DNA of 5,081 nt from an uncultured Synergistia bacterium (GCA_937888925.1 CALARM010001081.1:1-5081), one strand, 5' to 3'. Numbered from the stretch's first letter, positions 1 through 5,081 are shown. Program-made: numbers and translations. Notes: a model not told the origin generated them from the letters alone.

Positions 1-597
1 GAAGCGATTAAAAGCCTTTCATGGCTGCTTAATGATTTAAAGCAGACCAGTTCCGAGTCATTATATGTGGCCGAAAATTTTTTTAATATTGCTGTTCCCC
101 CGGCTTTTATACCGATATCCTTAAGTTTTCTCAGCTGTGAAGACGAGACTACTGCAGATATGGAATATACCGATAAGATAACTTCCCCTGAATGGAAATA
201 TTTTATTTTATATTATCTTTTCAGAGATGAAAAAAATATACATCATTATAGAGATCCGAACAATCCTTCAGTTATAAAATCATATCCGAAGTATTTTCTT
301 ATAAGAAAAACTTATATTAATAATATTACTTACAGCTACGCTTTTAAGAAGTTTATACCTCAGCCATTACAGTTTGCTGATGTAAAAGCTTTATGTGACG
401 GGAATACAAACACAACAACAAATAATAGAATAGTAGCAAGAAATATTTATTCTCTGGAGCTTGTAAGCATGGACCCCTGTAAAAATTCATGTACCCTCAA
501 AATTGATATAAGGGCCAGGGGCATGAGAACTGAAGAGACAAAATCATCTTATGTGACAACTGTTATAATGAGGAATACAATTAAACAACCTGAATAA
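1..597 (+). CDS. Pseudopilin / minor pilin, GspJ- or PilW-like (5' truncated by window edge)
   Basis: The frame is open from base 1 to the TAA at 595-597, giving 198 residues. The GTG at 67 is only an internal codon and the real start lies outside the window. The missing N-terminus would carry the prepilin leader and hydrophobic helix. What remains begins like the post-helix part of a pseudopilin (amphipathic EAIKSLSWLLNDLKQ). It continues with a YFILYYLFRDE strand, resembling the 'YYL..R' strand of GspJ/PilW proteins, and ends with a strand finishing in TTVIMRN, much like the C-terminal 'lRN' ending common in this group. A Cys pair (DPCKNSC) near the C-terminus could form a disulfide. The family role is a minor subunit at the tip of a type IV pilus or type II secretion pseudopilus. 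The PilX-like gene 17 bases downstream supports a pilin operon. The family call rests on pattern and context, since the diagnostic N-terminus is not visible. Confidence 0.6.
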   Translation, partial: EAIKSLSWLLNDLKQTSSESLYVAENFFNIAVPPAFIPISLSFLSCEDETTADMEYTDKITSPEWKYFILYYLFRDEKNIHHYRDPNNPSVIKSYPKYFLIRKTYINNITYSYAFKKFIPQPLQFADVKALCDGNTNTTTNNRIVARNIYSLELVSMDPCKNSCTLKIDIRARGMRTEETKSSYVTTVIMRNTIKQPE

Positions 598-614
598 AGA
601 AAGGATGGAATTCT

Positions 615-2132
615 GTGAATAAAAAAAATATTTCAGAAAAAGGTATTGCCGTAATAACAGTGCTGGGAGTATGTCTGGTTTTATTAGGTCTTGGTACTGT
701 TCTTGTAATGGATAGCTATTCTCAAATGAGAAGAGCTTCTAAATATAATTATGATACTGAGGCTCTTATTCTGGCAGAAGCAGGTGTCCAGAGGGCTATT
801 TATGAACTGGAAGAACATGATCTAAGCTGGAGCAATGCAACAGAGGAACTGGGAAATGGAAGTTACACTGTACAGGTAATTGGTGACAATTTAGCAGGGG
901 CTGAGCCAATACCAGCTTCAGGAAGTAATCCTGAGATTCCTGCTAATTCCATATGGTTAAGGTCAACAGGAACAGTTGCGGGAAAGTTTCGTAAGACCGT
1001 CGAGGTAGCTCTCTCTTATCAGATTATATCTCAGGCCGGTTTGAGCAATGCAAAAATGTTGATAGGAGACCCCAATAATCCTTCTTATGGTAATTTTGTC
1101 TTTGAATTGAATGCAATTCCCGGATTTGAAGGAAAACTTCATTCTAATTATAATAACTCTTCCGAACCCAATAATATAGCTTTTGATATTATAGGTGATC
1201 CCAATTTATCCGTACAGGGGGCAACCTTTTCAACACCGGGTACTGTATCAGTTAATGCACAAAATAAGATTTCAAATGCTCATGGTGCAGTAGCTAATTC
1301 TCCAGCAAAAAATATTCCGGAAGTGGTTTATGAAGATGTAGAACCTAACAATACTGTAGAAATAGCTGCCAAGGTGCCTTCCATTGTTGAATTTACAGGA
1401 AAGTTGAAAAATGATGGAGGAGTGCTGAAAGCACAATGTGACACTCCTCTGGGGTCTATGTGGATTCCTTTGAATAATATGTTCGGAGATTTTACTCCTG
1501 ATGGCATGATCTGGGACGGCCCTAACAGTACTATCAGAATCGTTGATAACAAAAAGTATTCTTATACCTGTGATCCAAACGGTTCGAATGCAGTTCTTTC
1601 ATTTACTGATATTAATATTCAGGTTGATCCGAATATAAATACAGGACTGTTTACAAATGGTAATATTGAAGCCAGTAATATGTATCTGAATGCTCCTTTT
1701 TTTACTCTGGCAAGCAAGGGCAGTATTACCTTTAAAGAAACCAGGTTTCGTATAGAGGAACCTACCAATAACAGGGGCGTTGCCATATTTTCAGGGAAAG
1801 ATTTTATTATTGAGACTCCTTCTTCTCCTGTCAAACCACCTCCCACCGGAGGTAATATCTTTAGAGGTGTTATTTATGTGAAAAATGGAAAATTTATACT
1901 TGATAATAAGTCCAATGACATATCTGATAATAATGCCGTAAAAATGGAAGGATTGATACTGGTTCAAAACGGAGATCCAAATACGAATGATGGTATTATA
2001 TTAAAAAATAGTGGCACAAATAGTAATTATAAACTCTCCATTACTTATAATCCACATCTTGCAAGGGTTCTGAATTGCAGTAATTCGAGCGATGTTCAGC
2101 TTCAACCTGTATTCTGGAGGATTGTGCGCTGA
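615..2132 (+). CDS. PilX N-terminal domain-like minor pilin
   Basis: The protein has 505 residues. The GTG start at 615 is chosen because AAGGA (601-605) sits 9 bases upstream and the hydrophobic N-terminus follows at once. Residues 1-10 are a short charged leader ending in EKG. Residues 11-32 (IAVITVLGVC onward) are one hydrophobic helix, followed by an amphipathic stretch with AEAGVQRAIYELE (54-66). This is the PilX_N pattern, with G10 as the plausible prepilin-peptidase site; the Glu usual at mature position 5 is absent. The rest is a large exported beta-rich domain. Residues 412-485 (FRGVIYVKNGKF, EGLILVQNG, ITYNPHLA) resemble the repeated-strand C-terminal region of large PilX-like proteins. 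DPN/EPN turns recur throughout. The likely role is a minor subunit of a type IV pilus or pseudopilus. It is probably co-transcribed with the upstream pseudopilin. The stop is TGA, which matters for interpreting the UGA in the selenoprotein gene. The length is well above that of classical PilX, suggesting an enlarged head domain. Confidence 0.75.
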   Translation: MNKKNISEKGIAVITVLGVCLVLLGLGTVLVMDSYSQMRRASKYNYDTEALILAEAGVQRAIYELEEHDLSWSNATEELGNGSYTVQVIGDNLAGAEPIPASGSNPEIPANSIWLRSTGTVAGKFRKTVEVALSYQIISQAGLSNAKMLIGDPNNPSYGNFVFELNAIPGFEGKLHSNYNNSSEPNNIAFDIIGDPNLSVQGATFSTPGTVSVNAQNKISNAHGAVANSPAKNIPEVVYEDVEPNNTVEIAAKVPSIVEFTGKLKNDGGVLKAQCDTPLGSMWIPLNNMFGDFTPDGMIWDGPNSTIRIVDNKKYSYTCDPNGSNAVLSFTDINIQVDPNINTGLFTNGNIEASNMYLNAPFFTLASKGSITFKETRFRIEEPTNNRGVAIFSGKDFIIETPSSPVKPPPTGGNIFRGVIYVKNGKFILDNKSNDISDNNAVKMEGLILVQNGDPNTNDGIILKNSGTNSNYKLSITYNPHLARVLNCSNSSDVQLQPVFWRIVR

Positions 2133-2213
2133 TTATTAAGGAGAGCATAATATGGAATAATGCAGATGTTTAGAGAAAATTTATTACACAATTTAAAGGT
2201 ATAGGAATTTTCA

Positions 2214-2326
2214 TTTTTGACCAGGATTTATAGGATTTATGAGATTACCAGGATGATAAATAGAATTACTTTACGTGAAGTTTCTAATCCCGGTAATTCT
2301 TTAATCTCGAAAATCCCGCTTAAAAA
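2214..2326. repeat. Long imperfect palindrome made of GGATTTATAGGAT-type units
   Basis: The left arm (2214-2260, starting TTTTTGACCAGGATTTATAG) and the reverse complement of the right arm (2281-2326, starting TTTTTAAGCGGGATTTTCGA) align over about 46 positions with most bases matching and one single-base gap. They flank a loop at 2261-2280. Each arm is itself a run of short units of the form AGGATTTAT / AGGATTTAT / AGATTACC / AGGAT. I recall similar 'aggatttacaggat' palindromes as common dispersed intergenic elements in many bacterial genomes. As RNA it would form a long interrupted hairpin between the pilin operon and the selenoprotein gene. A TTG-initiated frame of 61 codons crosses it (2217-2402), but it reads the repeat and has no credible ribosome binding site. 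Confidence 0.6.
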
Positions 2327-2400
2327 TAAGGCTTTAGATGAAAATCAGGTAGAAGCAGTTTATCCAAATAATTTATATAAAAATGATGGCAGAGCTTTGT

Positions 2401-2407
2401 AAGGAGG
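2401..2407 (+). promoter_or_regulatory. Strong Shine-Dalgarno for the selenoprotein gene
   Basis: AAGGAGG, extended to AAGGAGGTGA, lies 8 bases before the ATG at 2416. It is the best ribosome binding site in the window. It argues that the ATG is really used even though conventional reading stops after ten codons. Confidence 0.85.
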
Positions 2408-2415
2408 TGAAATTT

Positions 2416-2634
2416 ATGAATATTACTATTGAATATTGTACTATGTGAAATTATGAACCAAAGGCTTCAGGGTTGAAGTCTGATATAGAGAAGAATTTTC
2501 CCGGTGCAAGTATAAAGCTAATTCCTTCCGGCGGAGGCGTTTTTGAAGTAGTAAAAGACGGAATATTGATTTTTTCCAAAAAATCCCTGGGCAGATTTCC
2601 CCTTCATGATGAAATATTTGCTAATTTGAAATAA
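2416..2634 (+). CDS. SelW-like selenoprotein (Rdx family, CxxU redox motif; in-frame UGA at 2446-2448)
   Basis: Read with UGA as selenocysteine, the gene encodes 72 residues from ATG 2416 to TAA 2632-2634. The N-terminus MNITIEYCTMUNY carries C8-T-M-U11 directly after the first beta strand, the position of the CxxC/CxxU redox motif in the Rdx (SelW/SelT/SelH) thioredoxin-like family. Downstream, GGGVFEV (39-45), DGILIFSK (48-55) and GRFP (59-62) match the family's conserved C-terminal core. The size is typical of bacterial SelW-like proteins. With UGA as a stop, only a ten-residue peptide would be made, although the frame stays conserved for 61 more codons. Support for selenocysteine comes from the strong ribosome binding site, the CxxU placement and a hairpin starting 14 bases after the UGA. 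Known members are small cytosolic thiol or selenol oxidoreductases of uncertain substrate. No strong promoter of its own was found, and it is separated from the pilin operon by a palindromic spacer. Confidence 0.9.
2462..2481 (+). promoter_or_regulatory. Candidate bacterial SECIS element
   Basis: AGGCUUCA (2462-2469) pairs with UGAAGUCU (2474-2481) in eight consecutive pairs, one of them G-U, around a GGGU loop (2470-2473). The first loop G lies 22 bases past the last base of the UGA (2448). That fits the usual placement of bacterial SECIS hairpins, as does a small apical loop with G in its first two positions. It lies inside the coding sequence (codons 16-22), as bacterial SECIS elements do, and would bind SelB carrying Sec-tRNA. 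Three extra pairs (2452-2454 with 2485-2487) could form a lower helix. Confidence 0.75.
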
Positions 2635-2642
2635 TCATCAGA

Positions 2643-2671
2643 GAACAGTGGGTAACATAAACTCACTGTTC
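2643..2671 (+). other. Stem-loop 8 bases after the selenoprotein stop
   Basis: GAACAGTGGGT (2643-2653) pairs with ACTCACTGTTC (2661-2671) in 11 consecutive pairs, one of them G-U, around a 7-base loop. The position fits a 3'-end element of the selenoprotein mRNA. It is followed by CATAAAAAAATTT rather than a T-run, so it is not a standard intrinsic terminator. It may be a processing or stability hairpin, or a weak terminator. Confidence 0.45.
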
Positions 2672-2724
2672 CATAAAAAAATTTCCAAATGTTTACAAAA
2701 TTTTAACAAATATCTCCATAAGTT

Positions 2725-2755
2725 TTCACAAAAAAAAGTAAAAATATGTTATTCT
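2725..2755 (+). promoter_or_regulatory. Possible promoter of the metalloprotease gene
   Basis: In a very AT-rich stretch, TTCACA (2725-2730) is followed 19 bases later by TATTCT (2750-2755) preceded by TGT, an extended -10 arrangement. The match is partial and the spacing is long. A promoter is expected here because the preceding gene ends in a hairpin and the leader is about 65 bases, but its exact position is uncertain. Confidence 0.3.
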
Positions 2756-2795
2756 GTACACATATTAATTAACTTAAAAATGGAAAGGGGTAAAG

Positions 2796-2813
2796 AACTT
2801 CTAAAAAGAAGTT
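2796..2813 (+). promoter_or_regulatory. Leader hairpin upstream of the metalloprotease start
   Basis: AACTTCT (2796-2802) and AGAAGTT (2807-2813) form a perfect 7-bp stem with an AAAA loop, ending 14 bases before the ATG at 2828. A purine-rich AAAGGGG (2784-2790) lies on its far side. The bases nearest the start (CTGGA, 2816-2820) are a poor Shine-Dalgarno. The hairpin could bring the better one closer or could gate initiation; either is inference. Confidence 0.35.
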
Positions 2814-2827
2814 TCCTGGAATAAGCT

Positions 2828-4462
2828 ATGAAAATAGGATCAAATTATAATCTCCTGGCAGAACAGAAAATAAAGCATACAGGTGTGAAAAGGCAGAGTG
2901 AGGGCGCAGGTTCTCTTGAAGATCTATCCAGAAAAGATATGCTTGTAAGTTATTATCCTCAGGATCCATATGTAGGGAAACCTGTGACTGCATCAATCCC
3001 TGCCGATGATATAACTGCCGGACCTGATAATACAAGAATAGATACAAAAGGTGATGTTAAACCAAATGCAGACGGAAATATGATTTTTGAGCCTGCCGAT
3101 CCTGCCTTTATAAATGTTCAAACCTTTACAAGCACGGAGAAAACAATAGAAATGTTTGAGAAATATCTCGGACGAAAGGTGAAATTCTACGGGAATCGTT
3201 CCAAAATAAGTCTTAATCCCGATAAAGGCGAGATGAGAAATGCTTATTATAGCCGTCAGGATTGTTCCTTAAACTTTTTCCATTTTAAAGATAAGAAAAC
3301 GGGTCAGACTTTACATACAGGAAAATCTGCAGAAATAGTGCAGCATGAAGGAGGACATGCCCTTATTGACGGAACTCAGTCGGGATGGCTGGGATGGAAT
3401 CCTGAAACAATGGCACTTCATGAGGCAGGTGCAGATATGACTGCTCTCGTTACATGTCTTCATGATGATAATAATCTGGAACTCTTCCTGAAGCAAACAG
3501 GGGGAGATTTCAAAAAACCTAATATCCTTGCCAGTATGGGTGAAGAATTCGGTATGTCTGCCTATGGAAGACCATACCTGAGAAATGCCATAAATAATTT
3601 TACTTACAGCCCTCCTGAAAGTTTACCTGATATTCCATCCAGTCCGGATCAGCTTGGCGGTGAAGCTCATTATTTTGCTCCTCTTTTTGTAGGTGCTTTT
3701 TATGATATTCTTGGTGCTGTATTTCACTCTTATGAACAACAGGGACTCGGACAGAAAGAAGCCCTTGTAAAAACAAGAGAAGTAGCAGGTAAACTTCTTG
3801 CAAAAGGTATTGCAGGTGCTCCTCCTTCCAATGCTACATACAAAGATCTTGCTCTGTCAATGATCAAGGTAGATCAGTTGAATGAAAGAGGAAAACATGT
3901 AGATCTTCTTACCGATATATTTAAAGAAAGAAAAATACTTTCCGATGAAGACATTCCTCAACTTTCTGCTCTTGATAATACACGAGCTTATACATTCCTT
4001 AATTCCAGCAGTCCCTTAAATGTAATTGATTTTGTTGATAAAAATAGAGAAATCCTCGGAATAAATCAGGATGTCCCTCTTTCTCTTCAGGAAGTAAATA
4101 AAAATGAAGACGGAAGCGAAAGTTTTAATGTAGGCTTCAATGTGGAAGTTCCTCTTACCGGTTCGGAATACGGAGTATTTGACGGTGCAGTTATAGATGT
4201 ACATGGAGGAGTAACCCTGGGGACAAAAGAGACAGGTCTTCTTGCTTCTGTGGCGCCGGGAATGGTGTCAGATACTGATATAGCAAAAACAAAGGATTAT
4301 ATGAAAAAATTGATAAAAGGCGGCAGGATAAAATTTGTCGATCCTTCCAAAAGATCCCTGAAAGATGAAGATTTCTTTGATAAAGACGGTAAACCTTATA
4401 TGGGATATACGTCTTATGAAGACGGGAAAATGAAGATAGTAAGAAGTCCGATTATAGATTAA
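2828..4462 (+). CDS. Thermolysin-like (gluzincin, M4/M36-type) metalloprotease homologue
   Basis: The protein has 544 residues. ATG 2828 is the first start after an in-frame TAA (2822-2824). The sequence H173-E-G-G-H177 is an HExxH zinc site, and 22 residues later comes LHEAGAD with E199 as the probable third ligand and D203, matching the 'NEaiSD/GEgwSD' helix of M4 and M36 peptidases. A preceding NAYY (138-141) matches the NAFW/NAYW strand of thermolysins. GGEAH281YFAPLFVGAFYDIL resembles the segment carrying thermolysin's transition-state His231. The catalytic set therefore looks intact. Residues 1-90 are polar and low in hydrophobics, with no signal peptide or membrane helix, unlike secreted thermolysins. 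The C-terminal part (about 385-544) is unrecognised. The gene appears monocistronic, with a weak ribosome binding site (CTGGA) and a strong terminator 14 bases after the stop. The substrate is unknown. Assignment to clan MA is firm; the exact family is not. Confidence 0.8.
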   Translation: MKIGSNYNLLAEQKIKHTGVKRQSEGAGSLEDLSRKDMLVSYYPQDPYVGKPVTASIPADDITAGPDNTRIDTKGDVKPNADGNMIFEPADPAFINVQTFTSTEKTIEMFEKYLGRKVKFYGNRSKISLNPDKGEMRNAYYSRQDCSLNFFHFKDKKTGQTLHTGKSAEIVQHEGGHALIDGTQSGWLGWNPETMALHEAGADMTALVTCLHDDNNLELFLKQTGGDFKKPNILASMGEEFGMSAYGRPYLRNAINNFTYSPPESLPDIPSSPDQLGGEAHYFAPLFVGAFYDILGAVFHSYEQQGLGQKEALVKTREVAGKLLAKGIAGAPPSNATYKDLALSMIKVDQLNERGKHVDLLTDIFKERKILSDEDIPQLSALDNTRAYTFLNSSSPLNVIDFVDKNREILGINQDVPLSLQEVNKNEDGSESFNVGFNVEVPLTGSEYGVFDGAVIDVHGGVTLGTKETGLLASVAPGMVSDTDIAKTKDYMKKLIKGGRIKFVDPSKRSLKDEDFFDKDGKPYMGYTSYEDGKMKIVRSPIID

Positions 4463-4475
4463 ATAATAAAATAAT

Positions 4476-4510
4476 AAAAAAGAAGGGGTCTTTAGACCCC
4501 TTCTTTTTTT
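4476..4510. terminator. Strong bidirectional intrinsic terminator
   Basis: AGAAGGGGTC (4481-4490) pairs perfectly with GACCCCTTCT (4495-4504) around a TTTA loop. It is followed by T4505-T4510 on the + strand and flanked by A4476-A4480 on the other side, which gives a T-run on the - strand. It ends the metalloprotease transcript and can equally end a - strand transcript arriving from 4790, as expected between convergent transcription units. Confidence 0.9.
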
Positions 4511-4790
4511 GTCCCTTAAAATGGATTTGCTCTTCTGCAGTTAAAAAACAGAGGAAAAAGCATTTCCCGCGTCACCCTGCTCCAGAGATCCTTACTCCAA
4601 TCCAGTTTTAAATTTATTAATCTCTCATATTTTCTCTTACGAAAATGAGACTTCAAAACTAAATCTTTTCATTCACTCTTTTGTAGAGATTTTCTACGAA
4701 AAAGCATTCTTTCTAAGAAGAATTCCCCTTCTTTAACCACGAAGAGCAAATAACGATAGAGTAAACATATTTTAATCAATTACCCTTTCA
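4476..4790 (-). ncRNA. Candidate structured small RNA (or decayed small gene / mobile repeat)
   Basis: A perfect-consensus - strand promoter and the shared terminator bound a transcript of about 315 bases. ATTTGCTCTTC (4525-4535) and GAAGAGCAAAT (4741-4751) form an 11-bp perfect closing stem. Inside it, GTTAAA (4540-4545) pairs with TTTAAC (4732-4737), and 4550-4556 pairs with 4723-4729 through one position that is a G-U pair only in the - strand RNA. Enclosed are hairpins at 4706-4723, 4679-4701 and 4623-4650. It carries none of the signatures I know for tmRNA, SRP RNA or RNase P RNA, and I do not recognise it. The hairpin at 4679-4701 forms slightly better in + strand RNA. The same strand also has a largely open frame (4779 to 4516) broken by one UGA at 4671-4669, so a small pseudogene remains possible. 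The 11-bp terminal inverted repeat would also suit a miniature mobile element. Confidence 0.45.
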
Positions 4791-4796
4791 AATAGT

Positions 4797-4825
4797 ATTA
4801 TACTTATTTTATAAGTCTTTGTCAA
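4797..4825 (-). promoter_or_regulatory. Perfect-consensus sigma-70 promoter, - strand
   Basis: Read on the - strand, TTGACA (4825-4820) and TATAAT (4802-4797) are separated by exactly 17 bases. Both hexamers are full consensus. Transcription would start near 4790 and run toward the terminator at 4510-4476. No recognised gene lies in that direction, which is the main reason to suspect an unannotated RNA or small gene. Confidence 0.8.
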
Positions 4826-4930
4826 TAGTTAAGTTCAATAAAATACAAGAATTTATCAGGTTTTTCATAAGTCCCCCTCTTTTTTGTCGCAATTATTTAC
4901 TAAAAAGTAATTTTTGTAATGTAAATTCTT

Positions 4931-4959
4931 TTGACACTTTGATTTTAAAACGATATAAT
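4931..4959 (+). promoter_or_regulatory. Perfect-consensus sigma-70 promoter of recJ
   Basis: TTGACA (4931-4936), a 17-base spacer and TATAAT (4954-4959) form a full-consensus promoter. Transcription would start near 4966, leaving a leader of about 40 bases before the ATG at 5006. It is divergent from the - strand promoter, with 105 bases between the two -35 elements. Confidence 0.85.
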
Positions 4960-5005
4960 AAAATGTATTTTATATTATAAAAAATTAATATTTAGAAAGT
5001 ACTTT

Positions 5006-5081
5006 ATGAAAAAATGGATTGAACCTGAAGAGGTAAATGTATCGGAGGATTTTTATGATGCAATAGGAGGGCATCCGCTGG
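5006..5081 (+). CDS. recJ: Single-stranded-DNA-specific exonuclease RecJ, N-terminal fragment
   Basis: Only 25 complete codons fall in the window, so the gene is cut by the 3' edge. The start MKKWIEPEEV followed by AIGGHPL matches the beginning of many RecJ proteins, which open with a K-W-x-x-P segment and then a 'GGHPLvA..L..RG' segment before the DHH domain. RecJ is a cytosolic 5'-to-3' exonuclease on single-stranded DNA in recombinational and mismatch repair. ATG 5006 is supported by the promoter 47 bases upstream and a weak AGAAAG (4994-4999). No catalytic residues are visible yet, so the call rests on the N-terminal pattern alone. Confidence 0.7.
   Translation, partial: MKKWIEPEEVNVSEDFYDAIGGHPL

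Noticed and set aside
1328..1846. Two - strand frames of about 75 codons within the PilX-like gene
   Set aside because: They are antisense shadows of a well-supported coding region, with no ribosome binding sites or promoters.
2217..2245. TTGACC as a -35 element for the selenoprotein gene
   Set aside because: No acceptable -10 lies at the right distance, and the hexamer is part of the palindromic repeat.
2217..2402. A 61-codon + strand frame starting with TTG
   Set aside because: It begins inside the palindromic repeat, has no credible ribosome binding site and resembles no protein. Its stop merely overlaps the selenoprotein's Shine-Dalgarno.
2826..4204. Several - strand frames inside the metalloprotease gene
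   Set aside because: They are antisense to a gene with conserved catalytic motifs and show no protein-family features.
4669..4671. The UGA in the - strand frame as a second selenocysteine codon
   Set aside because: There is no adjacent Cys or redox motif, and the coding status of the frame is itself doubtful.
4766..4768. ATG on the - strand starting an 11-codon peptide near the small transcript's 5' end
   Set aside because: The AAAGGG upstream is about 14 bases away and the peptide is very short, so there is no positive evidence for translation.
4897..4915. TTACT-AAAA-AGTAA followed by TTTTT as a terminator
   Set aside because: The stem is only 5 bp and AT-rich, and no + strand gene lies upstream that would need it.

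Overview
The window is AT-rich and gene-dense, and all of its confident protein genes lie on the + strand. It suggests a diderm-type or candidate-phylum bacterium with a type IV pilus or type II secretion-like pseudopilin cluster. The lineage cannot be fixed from the sequence. UGA is used as an ordinary stop (end of the PilX-like gene at 2130-2132) but also appears in frame inside a CxxU redox motif, so the host should encode selenocysteine machinery (selA, selB, selC, selD).

Layout. 1-597: 3' part of a pseudopilin gene (GspJ/PilW-like, truncated by the window edge). 615-2132: a PilX-N-like minor pilin, 17 bases downstream and probably in the same operon. 2133-2415: a gene-free spacer holding a long imperfect palindrome (2214-2326) built from GGATTTATAGGAT-type units. 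2416-2634: a 72-residue SelW-like (Rdx family) selenoprotein, with UGA at codon 11 in a C-T-M-U motif, a near-ideal Shine-Dalgarno, and a candidate bacterial SECIS hairpin just after the UGA. Standard gene calling breaks this gene. 2643-2671: a strong stem-loop after it. 2828-4462: a 544-residue thermolysin-like (gluzincin) metalloprotease homologue with no obvious signal peptide, ended by a strong bidirectional terminator. 5006-5081: the first codons of a probable recJ, driven by a perfect-consensus sigma-70 promoter.

The 543 bases between the protease and recJ are not empty. On the - strand a second perfect-consensus promoter (TTGACA, 17 bp, TATAAT; 4797-4825) points into a roughly 315-base unit that ends at the shared terminator (4476-4510). 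This unit has an 11-bp perfect closing stem, two further nested helices and several internal hairpins. It also has an unusually open reading frame broken by one UGA. It may be a structured small RNA, a decayed small gene or a mobile repeat.

The pilin genes probably act together in a surface or secretion filament. The selenoprotein, the protease and recJ look like separate transcription units. The main discoveries are the hidden selenoprotein and the unannotated - strand transcription unit.
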